Positions 39,560 through 49,850 of a stretch of DNA of 64,000 nt are shown here, one piece after another (positions within the stretch are counted from its first letter, which is position 1; the number at the start of each line of letters is the position of its first letter). The position numbers and the translations under genes are program-made. This stretch comes from Prorocentrum cordatum (lineage: Eukaryota > Sar > Dinophyceae > Prorocentrales > Prorocentraceae): contig CAUYUJ010003425.1 of the NCBI GenBank assembly GCA_963575745.1, positions 179,130 through 243,129 of the forward strand, in the 5' to 3' direction. Below the pieces are notes generated by a model, which saw only the letters and a list, made by a program, of their open reading frames with translations, was not told the DNA's origin and ran no database searches.

Positions 39560-42500
39560 AAGCCGTCGCGCGCCCATTGGAAGAAGGAAGTTCTGCGCGA
39601 CCTCCTCGAAGATTTCCTGGGCCAGCGCCGCGCCAACCTCAAGCAGTCGTCGCGTAGCTGAAAGGCCCAAGAGCACGCAGATGCGCCGAGGCCCCCTGAA
39701 GGCAAGAGAGGACCCTCACGCTCAAATGGTAGCTCCCCGAACAGAGCTCCGAGAACCTGGAGGTGATGCGTGGGCCGTCGGGCCCAGCTTTGAACCGATC
39801 GAATTCCCCGAATACGCATCTCCAGGCGAGGGCCCGTCAGTTTCCAATGCGCCAGAAGCTCCTGATTCGACATCGCCCGGGGATGGCTACCACTCCAGTC
39901 CGCGGCCTTACCCGCCATGGTAATGCGGCAGAAATGCGCGAGAGTGGCCCCCAGCTTCCTGCAGTCGCTCACCGCGAGCGCGAAGGCCCCCAGCCCGCTG
40001 AGAAGTGCATTGTAGGCGAAGCCCTGTAGTAGTAGACGCCTGAATTTCCACCGGAGTTCAAATTGCCAGACAGCTCCCAGTGAGTTGAAAGATACCCAAG
40101 ATGCCGAGACGCGCCGTTCGACTTTATGGTGAGCACTATCTTTGAAGGCCAAGTGGAGCCCCAAATAGCGTACTTGATCCTTGATGGAGCCTTCCAGGTC
40201 ATGCCCCCCCCCTGCCGAGGGATTCGTTCGAGGTGCACCCGGTGGGTCCCGAAGTCCATCATCAACTCCTGTTTCGACATGTTCTGCTTGAGCCCGCAGG
40301 GTCCCAGTCTCTGATTCAGGAGGACGTCGCGATGCTTAATAATCTGGACAAATTCAGGCAAGGTCGAATCTAGATCGGCTAAGACGATGTTTTGGACATC
40401 GCCCGCGTATTTGAAATAGCGCAAATCGACCTGGCGATCGTTGAAAGTAGCGAGGAGCTCGCCGTGGCACAAGTCATGCGCGCACATCCTGGCGCCACTC
40501 CTCTATCGGCGGCTTGAAGGTTCCGTTGCAAGCCTGAAAGACGAACGGGTCCCCCATCCCCCCCCCCTGCTGAGGTTTTGATGTTATTCCCCCATCCCGC
40601 CCTCCCCAGCAGGTGAGGCCACCACTGCCTCGCAGCATCGGAATCGGCACAGGCCGCGGCCCTCGGGCGAGCAAAACGTCCGCGCAGCGTCATCCATGCA
40701 GCCCCATATCCCACTCGCGAAAGCACTACTCATATCCTTGAAACATCAACTGTGCGCCCTGCGAGCTCGTCGCAATCGCTGCGAAACAACATCAGAAGTC
40801 AAGATGGCTGTTTCCCGTCTTCGGCCCCGCGCGAAGCCATAGTCACTGCCACCTGGGATGCCGCGAAACTTGCGCGCCAAAAACAAACGCGCCTTTCCAA
40901 GGGGCAGGGGGGATATTCTCCACTCGTTTTCCAAGAGGCCCCCGTTTATGACTTTTGCGCAGAGGCGCCCCACGACTACAGTCCCAGTACTTCGGCGCCA
41001 CTCCGCGCGAACGCATCTCGTGCAATCCCACGCCAAAGGGAAACCACAACTCCTTCAAGGCTGGGGCCTTCGAGGCAGCTCCGAGACCCCGCGCAGCCTT
41101 CCGACGCCAGTTCGGGGGCATCAACATATGCCAGAGCTCCGGGGGCGCGCCAAAAGTTGGAACCGCCCGCCTCTTCGAGGCGGCGCGAATGTACTTGCGC
41201 ATCTGAGACATGTCCTCCTTCGCAATGTCATTCAGCTCCTCATCCTCCGCGAAATTGCAATCCTCGTCGCGTTCCTCCCTCCGCCATGCCCCGTCCACTT
41301 CCGCGCGCAGCGTGCCTCCGTCCTGCCCCTCCAACTTCCACGTCTCAAACCATTCGCCAGCAGCAGGCATGCAATAACGTGCAAGTCTCTCGCCCCCCCT
41401 TACTTGGGGCCGTGCAGACACGCGGCTGCTCGTCGAGCAGTGGTCATGACCTCCGTGATGCGGCGCGCTTGCTGGTGCTCTGATGCCTCCGCCGCCATCC
41501 GCGCCCCCCTCCTCGTTGCCTGCCGACGGTTACAGAGACGGGCAGAAATTTCACGAAGAGCTGCATCGAGCTGCTCAATATCACTAGAGCCTGACCGCAG
41601 CTTCAACTCGCGAAGGCCAGATCTGTCACTTAGAAGCTGCCTTCGCCATTTAGAATACATCTGGTACTCTGGATATGCTGTCTGCTGCTGCGAGGAAAAA
41701 GCAGGTTCTCCTGCGCTGCGTCGCATCGTCTCGATCGTTTCAAAGATTCCACCGGGAGAGGCGCGATCCTTAGGCCACTGCGGGTGTATTTGCTGAAATT
41801 GCGCCTGCGCAGCCTCGAAAAACTCGAAATCCACGTTGCCCAGAGCGGAGAGAGTGCATCATCGCGCCCTGATCCCACGAGATCGAGTCTAGCTCCCCCC
41901 CCCCGCTGCTGTCCTTTGTTGTAATGCAGCTGAAGACCGACTGGTAGGCGGCCCCTAGGTGGAGGCCCCTTGATGCACTGGAGTTTCGCCCGAAGGCGCC
42001 GAATGCACCCGCCGGTTTTGATGGGGTGCCGCGACCCGAGAGGGCAGCATGCGCAGTCAATCCTGGAGTTCGAGCTGTCCCCGAAGAAAGTGGAGGCAAG
42101 TGTAGCCCCTGCAATGTTAGCGGCCTAAAGATGGTGATATCCTATAAAGGCCCCGAAATTGATGTCCAGCTCCTCGGCGAAGCCGTTCGCGGCTGCCCGA
42201 ACCTATCGCCTCCGAGTAACAAGACGCCCGCTGCCCCATCCCAGAACTCGAGGCCCATCCCGTCATTGAGATCCGTGCAGATCGGCGGGGTGCACCGTGC
42301 TGGAAGGGAGTCCAATATGTCCTGTTGCCACTTTCTTAAGATGCCCGCTGCTCGGAAGTAGGCGCCCTTCGTTCGTCGGGAAGCTGGCTGCGGGGGGAAG
42401 TAGACGCTCGCGAGACAAATGTCGAGGGCCCCCTTCTTGACCCCGGCAGCGATCCCCCGACCTAGCGCCTGCCAGGGCCCCCCCCTAGCCCCCTCTGGAC

Positions 42501-43177
42501 ATGTCGCTCTGTGGCCCGATGCGGAAGTGCAATCGCACACCCGCGAAAATTTTTGGAACACGGAGCCTTGCCGTCGGGGTGCTCGAGCGCCAGCCTGCTC
42601 AGCGCGGTCCTCTTGAGCGGGCCCCCCTTCGCGTCGCGGTCGGAGCCGTTCTCGGCCCCTGCCAAGCCGGCCGCGTCGAAGTTCCCCACCTCCCGGGCGA
42701 TCTCCCCCATCCAAAAGAACCACGCCGAAAGCGGGTTGGAGCCCGAGAATCGCAACATAGGGAGAAGCCCCGCCGCGGGCTGCGAGCGCGGCGGGGGCGG
42801 CGCGGCTTCCGTGGCGAAATTTCATGGCGAGGTGCGGGTCCCGCCCGAAACAGCAACCCGAGCTTCGGGGGCTGGATGAGGAGGGGGGGGGCGAGGAGGA
42901 GGACCAGCAGCCCTACGCTCACGCGGCTAATCAAGGCACCCCCCCCCTGATGGCCCACAACCATGAGGCTGGCGCCTCCCGACGGGGCCGGCCTCGCCGC
43001 GGCATTCAGCGCGCCTGCCTCCCCAGCGCGCACGCTGCATCCATTTTTGCTCCATGACAGGCGACTCCTTACGCCGGCTGGTACCTCCCAACGCCTTGCC
43101 TTGGCACTAAACATTTTTGTAACCAAAAAGTACGCACCCACCGATGAGATCGGCAGCATCGCAGCTGGACGCACCAT
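39560..43177 (-). pseudogene. Decayed LINE ORF2 (endonuclease, linker, reverse transcriptase)
   Basis: Blocks occur in LINE order but in different frames. Endonuclease: LDICLASVYFPPQPASR, then LPARCTPPICTDLNDGMG (~42340-42250), where DLND is the D-x-N site. Linker: FFEAAQAQFQQIHPQWPKDR (~41820) and AEDEELNDIAKEDMSQMRK (~41240). RT: LRKSHKRGPLGKRVENIP (~40960), motif B-like QQGGGMGDPFVFQACNG (~40560), motif C as RYFKYAGDVQNIVLADLD (~40410) with Gly where the first catalytic Asp should be, then HLAFKDSAHHKVERRVSASW and IRSVQSWARRPTHHLQVLGA to 39560. At least five frame breaks plus the lost Asp make it dead. It is a different family from the intact LINE. Confidence 0.65.
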
Positions 43178-45060
43178 CTCCGGACCCGCATCCGACGGCA
43201 GCAGCGAGGGGCCCTGCGGGTCAAACGAGCGACGGCAACGTCAGGAACATCAGCGCTACGCAGCGGGTCCCCGACGGGCTTCCCCACCCAAAAAGCTGCG
43301 CTGCACTGCCCGACGCGTCGCGCAAAGCCTCGGCAGACGTGAGCGGCAACAGTGGAAGATGCGCTATCAGTGGGTCCCTCAGGGGAATTCTTGCCCACCA
43401 GCAGTGCTGCTGCAGACAGCTGGCGCGCGTCGATAGATGGCCTCGCCAACCTCCAACCTTCCTTTCCCCCTGGTTTCCTTCTCGCGCCCCCCCCCCCCCT
43501 CCCGCTGCATCTCGCCGACCCGCTTCGCCCCCGCCCCCGCGGCGGCGGGGCGCGCGGGGCGATCTGTCATCGGCGGGGGGATTGGCGAGGGAACTCGCCG
43601 CAGGCCGCCCCGGCAAGTGCCCAGGCGGCCGCGGCAGATGGCAGCGAGCCACCCACTGCCCCCGACAGGGGGCCCTTCGCACGCGCGGCCTTCCTTTTTT
43701 CCCGAGCGCCATAGCGACGAATATTGGGGTCGATGCGAGCAGAGACCTCTCGGCAACTAGTATCTCGGCATTGGCCAGGCGTTCGCTGCGCAATACTCCA
43801 AACCCCATATTTCCCCATGTCATCGGCCATGCCATCCATATTCCACCTGTGGCCTAGCCTGCTACACTGGCAATCATTCTTGCTTCAGCCTCACAGTAGC
43901 TGAGCTCGACATGCGGTCGCATTCCCTCGCCGACCCTTGCCGGCCGCCAGCGGCCGCGGCCCCCGACCGCCTGCCAACCATAGCGGGGAGGGAATGTTAA
44001 GTCGCACCGCGGGGGGGGAGGGGGCGGGGGGGGGCGGGGTCGGGTCGACGACGCGCGCGCGCGCGCGGGGCGCCGCCGCCGCGGAGGGCGCGGGTCGACA
44101 ACGCGCGCGGGGCGCCGCCGCCACGGACGGCACAAACCACCCCCACGCACAGTGGTACCCTCCCATGCGGCCACCACCCCTGCGATCTGGGCGGCATCCT
44201 ACTCCTGCCTCGGCAGGGGGGGGTACCAGGCGCGAGGGTGATGGGCGCTTTGGGGGGTTCCTATGCGCTGGAGGCGAGGCCTTTACGCCGTCCACCTTGG
44301 CGAGAATGGCCCCGTCATTCTCGGCGAGAGTGGGGGGCCCCGCCGCCGCCTGGAGGGCGCAAACCCCCCGCCCGCTCGCCCCCCCCCCCCCCGCCCCCCC
44401 CCCCCCCCCCCCAGGCGGCCCCAGGGGCAATGTGCTGGGAACCTTGCGCCTGTTTCTTCAAGTGAGTGATCCAGCCTTTCACCCCAAGGAAGTGCGCGGG
44501 GGGGTCCTACGAGCTGGGGGCGGCGCCATTGCGCCCCCCCTGCCTGCGAGAGTGGGTGGGTGGGTGGGGGGGGGCGCCGCCGCGGCCGCCCGCCCGCTGC
44601 CAACCGCTGCTGCAACCTCGCCGCGCCCACCTCCCCGTTTCAACTTCGGTATCTCGGCTTGTCTCCTACGCTCTGTGTCAGCCGCCAGCGCCCCCCCTCA
44701 TTCACGCCGTTCTCAGACTGCCTAAGCGCCCCGGCGGGGGGGGGGCTCGGGGCGCCCTCTGGGGCGGTCGGCGGCCCAAGAGGGCCACGCGACCCGCAAA
44801 GGGGGGGGGGGGGCGCCAGGCCCTAGGGCCTTTGTAGCTTGCCGTCGCTATTCTCACCGCCACTACGCCCGCTGCTCCATCTTTCCTTATTCCCTCATCG
44901 GTTATGATTGATGATGTTGATGGGATGCCTCTCCTGTCTGTCCCTCCTCCCTGTCTGTCTGCCCTGTTGTCATCACAATTTAATGCTCTACTCCCCCAGG
45001 GCTGGCTTCTGGCCAACCCCGCGGGAAGCGGCAGCGCGCGGGGCACGCCGATGCCACCAG
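43178..45060. other. Very GC-rich stretch with long C and G runs, no gene recognised
   Basis: Homopolymer runs at 43489-43499, 44381-44412 and 44800-44811 and many CGCG runs. Two related ~250-bp segments (TACGAGCTGGGGGCGGCGCC near 44508; TATGCGCTGGAGGCGAGGCC near 44262) are a diverged duplication. Open frames on all strands reflect composition. Confidence 0.6.
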
Positions 45061-45064
45061 GGAA

Positions 45065-45160
45065 TCAGGATGAGGAGGAGCAGGAGGAGAAGCAGGAAGA
45101 TAATAATGAGGATGAGGGCGAGGAGGGGGAGGAGGGTGAGGATGAGGAGGAGGAGCCGGG
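45065..45160. repeat. GGA-rich tract at the 3' side of the SL-headed gene
   Basis: Irregular GAGGAGGAG/GAGGATGAG repeats, (TCC)-like on the gene strand. They lie about 105 bp past the gene's stop codon. Confidence 0.85.
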
Positions 45161-45265
45161 GAACCCAAGAAGAGACGCGAAGAGGGCAAGCGGACAAGAA
45201 GCGAGAAGAGGGCAAATAGTTCGCCCCCATCGCCTCGCCCGCACCCGCCGCGCGTCTCTCGGAAG

Positions 45266-47037
45266 TCAGCAGGAGACGCGCTCCAAGTGGCTGGACTCGT
45301 AGGCGCGCTTCAAATAGCAGCACTCGTTGATGATGGTGAAGCTCTCCGAGGAGCTGAGCTCGGATATGAATATGAAGGCGACGGTGCTCACGGCGTCGCA
45401 GCTGCCACGGAGTCCACCCAGTGCAGATGTTCCGCGATGGACCCGAACATGTGCGGCAATGGCTTGGTTGTGAAGGCGTACGTGTCCAGCAGCTTCGAGA
45501 ACTCGTCGACGCAGCTGTCGGACTGGATGCTTGCAATGAGATCATCGAACTCGCCGTTCGGGGGATGCGGCGGGCCCAGGGGGGCCTCGAAGTTCCTGTC
45601 TGCGTGGTTCGCGCGGCGGACCTCCACAGAGGCAATCCGCAGCTCGATTTCATCGAACTTGTCATGGAACTGGTCGCTGTACATCGCGAGGTCCGACTGC
45701 CGCTGAGACCCGAGCCGACTGAAATCCATTTCCATCTCGCTCGTGCGGTTGTGCGCTCCAGTGAGGGACTGCATGGTGTCGGTGATGGTCCTCGTGGCTT
45801 CCATGTTGTTGTCCGACTGCCGCAGAGACTTGAGCCGATCAGTGTCCGTTTCCATCACGCTGATGCTCTTGTGCGCTGCAGCAATGGATGAGTGGGTGGT
45901 CGCAAGCAATCCGTTCGTGTTGATGGCGATGGCTTTCAGAGCTTCCGTGCTGTTTTCCGGGAGCATCTTGGTCATGTTGGAGAGCTGCGCCGCGAGCAGC
46001 TCGAGCGCAACGAACTTATTCGTGGCCCCGAAGAGAGTCACGTCGATCTTCGCCGTGAGCGAGTGCGCGGATGCCAGGATGGATTCGTCCAGCTCGGTGC
46101 GCGTGACGAGGGCGCGCATGGTGCCGTGGATCTTTTCATCAATCTGCTTGGCCATCGAACGCTCGACGCCCCCCACCTTTTCCGTGATCATGGAGCTCAG
46201 CGAATTCTTGCGTGCGGAGTTGGTCTCGTCGTCCGTCCAGGCGTCGCACGTAGCAGGCGAGGAGGGCGAACCGTGCGACAACAGTCTTGAGCCAGAGCGG
46301 CGCGAGCACCCCGACGACAAGGAAGCAGAGGCCAGATCTGTGGAGACGACCTGGTGCGTGGAGGCGACTGTGGAGTCGGAGGTGAGTTCGGAGAAGTGCG
46401 CGTTGAAGCTGTCGGCCCAGAGGATGCGCTTCACAGGCGTGTTGTTCTTCTTGTCAGCGTTGTGCAAGACAGCGCCTCCATGTGCAGCTGCAGGACGCGG
46501 GCCAGGGTGAGTGTCGGGCGGAAGGACACCACCTCCGAGGTCATCATTGTCATGTAGGGCTGCCCACGCCGAACGTGTTGTTGCTATGGGCGCTGCGGGG
46601 TGGTAGTGCTTGGCGCAGTCAGCGCGCTCGAGAACGCGCCTCGCGGACTTGTAGTCGGTCTGGCCCAGCGCGCCCAGCTTCCACGAGCGGTAGGCGGAGA
46701 TCTTGCCCGACGTCGTGGACTCGCCGCGCTTCCAATCCAGGCAGCGGTGAAGCTCTTTGCCTCGAACCATCGCCTTGACCGCGATGTGGTCCTCGGCGGC
46801 GCACTCCACGAAGCGGCGACCCGGGCCGGAGTGGACAGCACGATAATGAGCGTCACGAAGGCGTCGTCGTTCTTGTTCGGCTGTGAGCGTGCGCTGCTGG
46901 GTGAGAGCCTGTACGTAAGAGCGGCAACCAATCATACCGCGTGTAGCCCACGCGCACGGTGGGGAGGAAGAACGAGCAGGTAGATGAAGTCCCACTCCAA
47001 GGTGGCAGAAGAACGCGATGCAGAGGTGCGTCAGCAT
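45266..47037 (-). CDS. Unassigned coiled-coil protein, spliced-leader headed, one frameshift near its end
   Basis: Begins at ATG 47037 (MLTHLCIAFFCHLGVG), 77 nt after the innermost leader relic, or at ATG 46935 (MIGCRSYVQALTQQRTL). It runs about 550 residues without a stop. The first third has YVQALTQQRTLTAEQERRRL and KAMVRGKELHRCLDWKRGE; the middle is Ser/Thr-rich; the last ~270 residues are helical with long coiled-coil character (VGGVERSMAKQIDEKIHGTM, DRLKSLRQSDNNMEATRTI, QFHDKFDEIELRIASVEVRR). The frame stops at 45388 after LHWVDSVAAATP, but a neighbouring frame continues VSTVAFIFISELSSSESFTI then NECCYLKRAYESSHLERVSC to 45266, so a one-base indel is likely. It could be a host gene or a retroelement gag-like protein; no known domain was recognised. 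Confidence 0.7.
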
Positions 47038-47114
47038 CCAGCAGGCGCCATGGCGAGGAAGCCCGCTCGCGGCGGGAGCACGCGGCCAGATGGGGAGCGC
47101 GGGTCCCAGGAGCT

Positions 47115-47181
47115 CTTGAGCCAAAATGGCTTGAGCCAAAATGGCTTGAGCCAAAATGGCTGGAGCCAAAATGGCTACGGA
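47115..47181 (-). promoter_or_regulatory. Four stacked spliced-leader relics
   Basis: The outermost is a full 22-nt leader (47181-47160) with one change near its 3' end (CTCCAG for CTCAAG). Then come three identical 15-nt relics, CCATTTTGGCTCAAG, at 47159-47145, 47144-47130 and 47129-47115. Fifteen nucleotides is exactly what remains of a leader when a new one is spliced to the AG inside CCGTAG. The series therefore records at least four rounds of trans-splicing with three or more retropositions. Confidence 0.95.
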
Positions 47182-47213
47182 AGGAGGAGGAGGAGGAGGA
47201 GGAGGAGGAGGAC
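47182..47213. repeat. (GGA)n tract next to the stacked leaders
   Basis: Ten GGA triplets, so (TCC)n on the gene strand directly upstream of the outer leader, just as at the LINE. Confidence 0.95.
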
Positions 47214-47329
47214 ACCGCCGCGGAGGCCTGCATCCCCACCACGATGCCCCTGGGCGAGGGCCCCTCGGGCGGGCTGCGGCTGCGCCGCCGCAGCTTCTGC
47301 GCGCCCTCGCCGGTGCGCTCGCGCCTCCT

Positions 47330-47360
47330 GCAGGTCGTCGTCGTCGTCGTCGTCGTCGAG

Positions 47361-47395
<35 letters not shown>

Positions 47396-47420
47396 AGTGG
47401 TCGTCGTCGTCGTCGTCCTT
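47330..47420. repeat. (GTC)n trinucleotide array
   Basis: About 90 bp of GTC with a few changes. It produces Arg, Thr or Val runs in the frames that cross it, which are not part of the gene downstream. 47421-47860 holds nothing recognised. Confidence 0.95.
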
Positions 47421-47864
47421 TGCCCGACAGGGAGGAGCAGAAGGGGAGGAGGATCAAAGCAAACCCAAGTTGCAGTAACGATGCTGCTCCGCATAGACCT
47501 GTTATTCGGGCGAGAGCCCCGTTGTGAAAATGAACTGCACCATCTAGCGAATAGCAAAACATGCGAACATATACGACCGTAAAGCTCAACGAGGCGTCAA
47601 GCGAGATCCCCGTACTGGAAAAACGCGCCAACATGTGTAACTGTTGCTGGCTATGACCTTCGAGGAAGACTCAGGACAGAGAGCACCCATTTTGAAAAAG
47701 GACCGCCCTTCATCTGGGCAGCCCTTACACATGTTCCACTTCATGGTTTTCTAAGACAACGGGCGTCCTTAGCGAGTGCCCAAGTTTGGGAAGAACCTGT
47801 CACTCATCCTGCAAATGTCGTAGAAACTGACAGCGACTGCGCGCAAAGCTGATGCTAAAACTCC

Positions 47865-48250
47865 AGTTTGACAAGAAATCAGCCACACATCCTTGCAGCT
47901 ATTGCGCCCGTGACAAACGAATGCCCGCGGCGCATAGGTGAGAACCGCATTTTGAAAACGAGCCGCCCTCCATCCGTAAAACCCTCGCCAGCTTTGAAAA
48001 CGAACGCGTGTGGCGGAAAAGGCGAGAATCCCATTTTGAAAATCACCTTACTCCATCCGTGTAGCTGCAGCATGTGTTTAAGACGAATATGCGCGGCGCA
48101 GACCAAAGCACATTCGAAAACCCCGACCCCCACCATCCGTGCAACGTTAGCATCATTGAAAAAGTAATGTGCGCGGCGCTGGTGCGAGAACCACACTTTG
48201 AAGTCCACTACCCTCTCCATCCGTACATCTGTTGCACAATTCAACCCTCA
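47865..48250. repeat. ~84-bp degenerate tandem repeat
   Basis: GAGAACC(G/A)CA(T/C)TTTGAAA and CTCCATCCGT recur about every 75-85 bp (near 47945, 48028, 48112, 48185), alternating with GCGCGGCG. Four to five copies with heavy divergence. Confidence 0.75.
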
Positions 48251-49470
48251 CGTTCAGAAATGGCGAGGAGATCTGGCATGAAACACCCTGCCCGCCCCAA
48301 CGATAGGTCAGGGGGCGCGACGGACAGGGATGAGCTGTTTGAGAATGGACAAAATCTAGGAGGAGGATGTGTAGGAAGAGGGGGAGGGGGGAAGAGGAAT
48401 TCGAAAAGGAGAACGAAGAAGGGGCGCTGGGTTGAGAGGCCAACTATATGCTTTCGGGCCCGTCTTGGAACGCGCTCTGGCCAGGATCTCGGTTAGGATC
48501 CAGCCGTGGCCACGATGGCGCCCCAAGAACCACGAAAAAAGTGCTGTGGCAACTCACGGGGGCGTCCCATGCAATGTTGCTGGCTTGTGCAAATCGACGC
48601 GAAGTGGCGCTAACCAGCAGTACGTTCCCAAAGCAGTGATTGCACCTGGGGTCTCTTACTTCTGCTCTAAAGAAGTGGGCCTGCGGGCTGGTTTAGCGGT
48701 TCCGTGCCTGCCGTCGCCGCCCCGTCGCCGCCTCGCCGCGGCTCGTCGTCTGGGCCTGCGGGGCGGTCTGGCGGCTACGTGGCCGCCGTCGCCGCCTCGT
48801 TGCCGTCGTCGCCGCCCCGTCGCCCGCCTTGCATATATTCGCCATTCTAAAAAGAAGCTGGGACGCCCCCCCCCTCGGATTTACGGTTCCCACTGGGGTA
48901 ATATAGTTCTTGTATGATTATGCCCCTTTTTCTCTCTAAATGTGAATTCGCGTCATACCATTCCAAATGGTCCCGTTATCGACACCCCACCCATCATCCT
49001 TGCCCAGAGTACAATGCGCGCAATCGGTATCAACATCCAAAACTGCACATACATCATTTGCACGCGCATGCCTAAATTTTTCCAACATATCAGGCTCCGC
49101 ACAGATGTCAATATCGAGGCTCCCGAAACCAAAAACAACAATAGTGAAGCAAATTGTTGTTCAAAAAAGTCTGCGCGCGCACTCTTTTGAATTCTCGCGA
49201 AAACAATCGGCTTCTCACCATATCTCACCATTCTCGTCAATTGAGACGAAGCGGATCTCTCGCGCGCGTGTCGAATCTTTCGAACGCCCTTTCGCGTTTG
49301 CTGAGGGGGGGGGGGGGGGGGCACAATCCTTGTCAGCACCCCTGGCCCCGCCCCGACGCCTCGAGGAAACGGAGCGGGGAAGGGCGAGGGGCGGGATCCG
49401 AAACAATAATTTTCTACAACAACAACAACAACACCAGAGAAAATCCTAATGAATTGATGATTTGAAAACT
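48251..49470. other. No gene recognised; GCC/GTC-rich patch, G-run and a CAA end module
   Basis: 48690-48835 is degenerate GCCGTC repeat, 49304-49321 a G-run, and 49406-49436 an AACAATAATTTTCTACAACA end module like those in repeat A. The rest is mixed sequence without motifs. Confidence 0.6.
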
Positions 49471-49479
49471 ATTACTCTG

Positions 49480-49740
49480 GATGTTGAGATCGATTGTGAG
49501 ATCGATAATGAGATCGAAAATGGAATCGATCGTGAGGACGATTGTAAGGTCGACGCTGAGACCGAGAGTGACATCGATTCAATGAAATCGATAGTGAGGT
49601 CGATCGTTAGATCGTTCATGCGATCTCTGGAGAGATCACTTGTGAGATCGATAGTGGTATCGACTTCGAAATCGACTTTGAGATCGATAGAGAATTGGGT
49701 AATGAGATCGATGGTGAGACCGATCGGTAACAAGATCGAC
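49480..49740. repeat. GAGATCGATAGT minisatellite (~12-bp unit)
   Basis: About 20 degenerate copies of GAGATCGAT(A/T)(G/A)TGA. The unit length is a multiple of three in most copies, so an Asp/Ile/Glu-rich plus frame and a minus frame stay open; neither is credible. 49745-49850 continues as a CCGGGAACCCGG-type repeat. Confidence 0.9.
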
Positions 49741-49850
49741 TAAAAACCCGGAAACCCGGGAACCCCGCCGCCCTCCGAAATCGGCCCAGAACCTGGAAGC
49801 CGGAACCGGGAACTCGGGAACCGGGAACCCAGCGTGCGACAAAAATCGGC

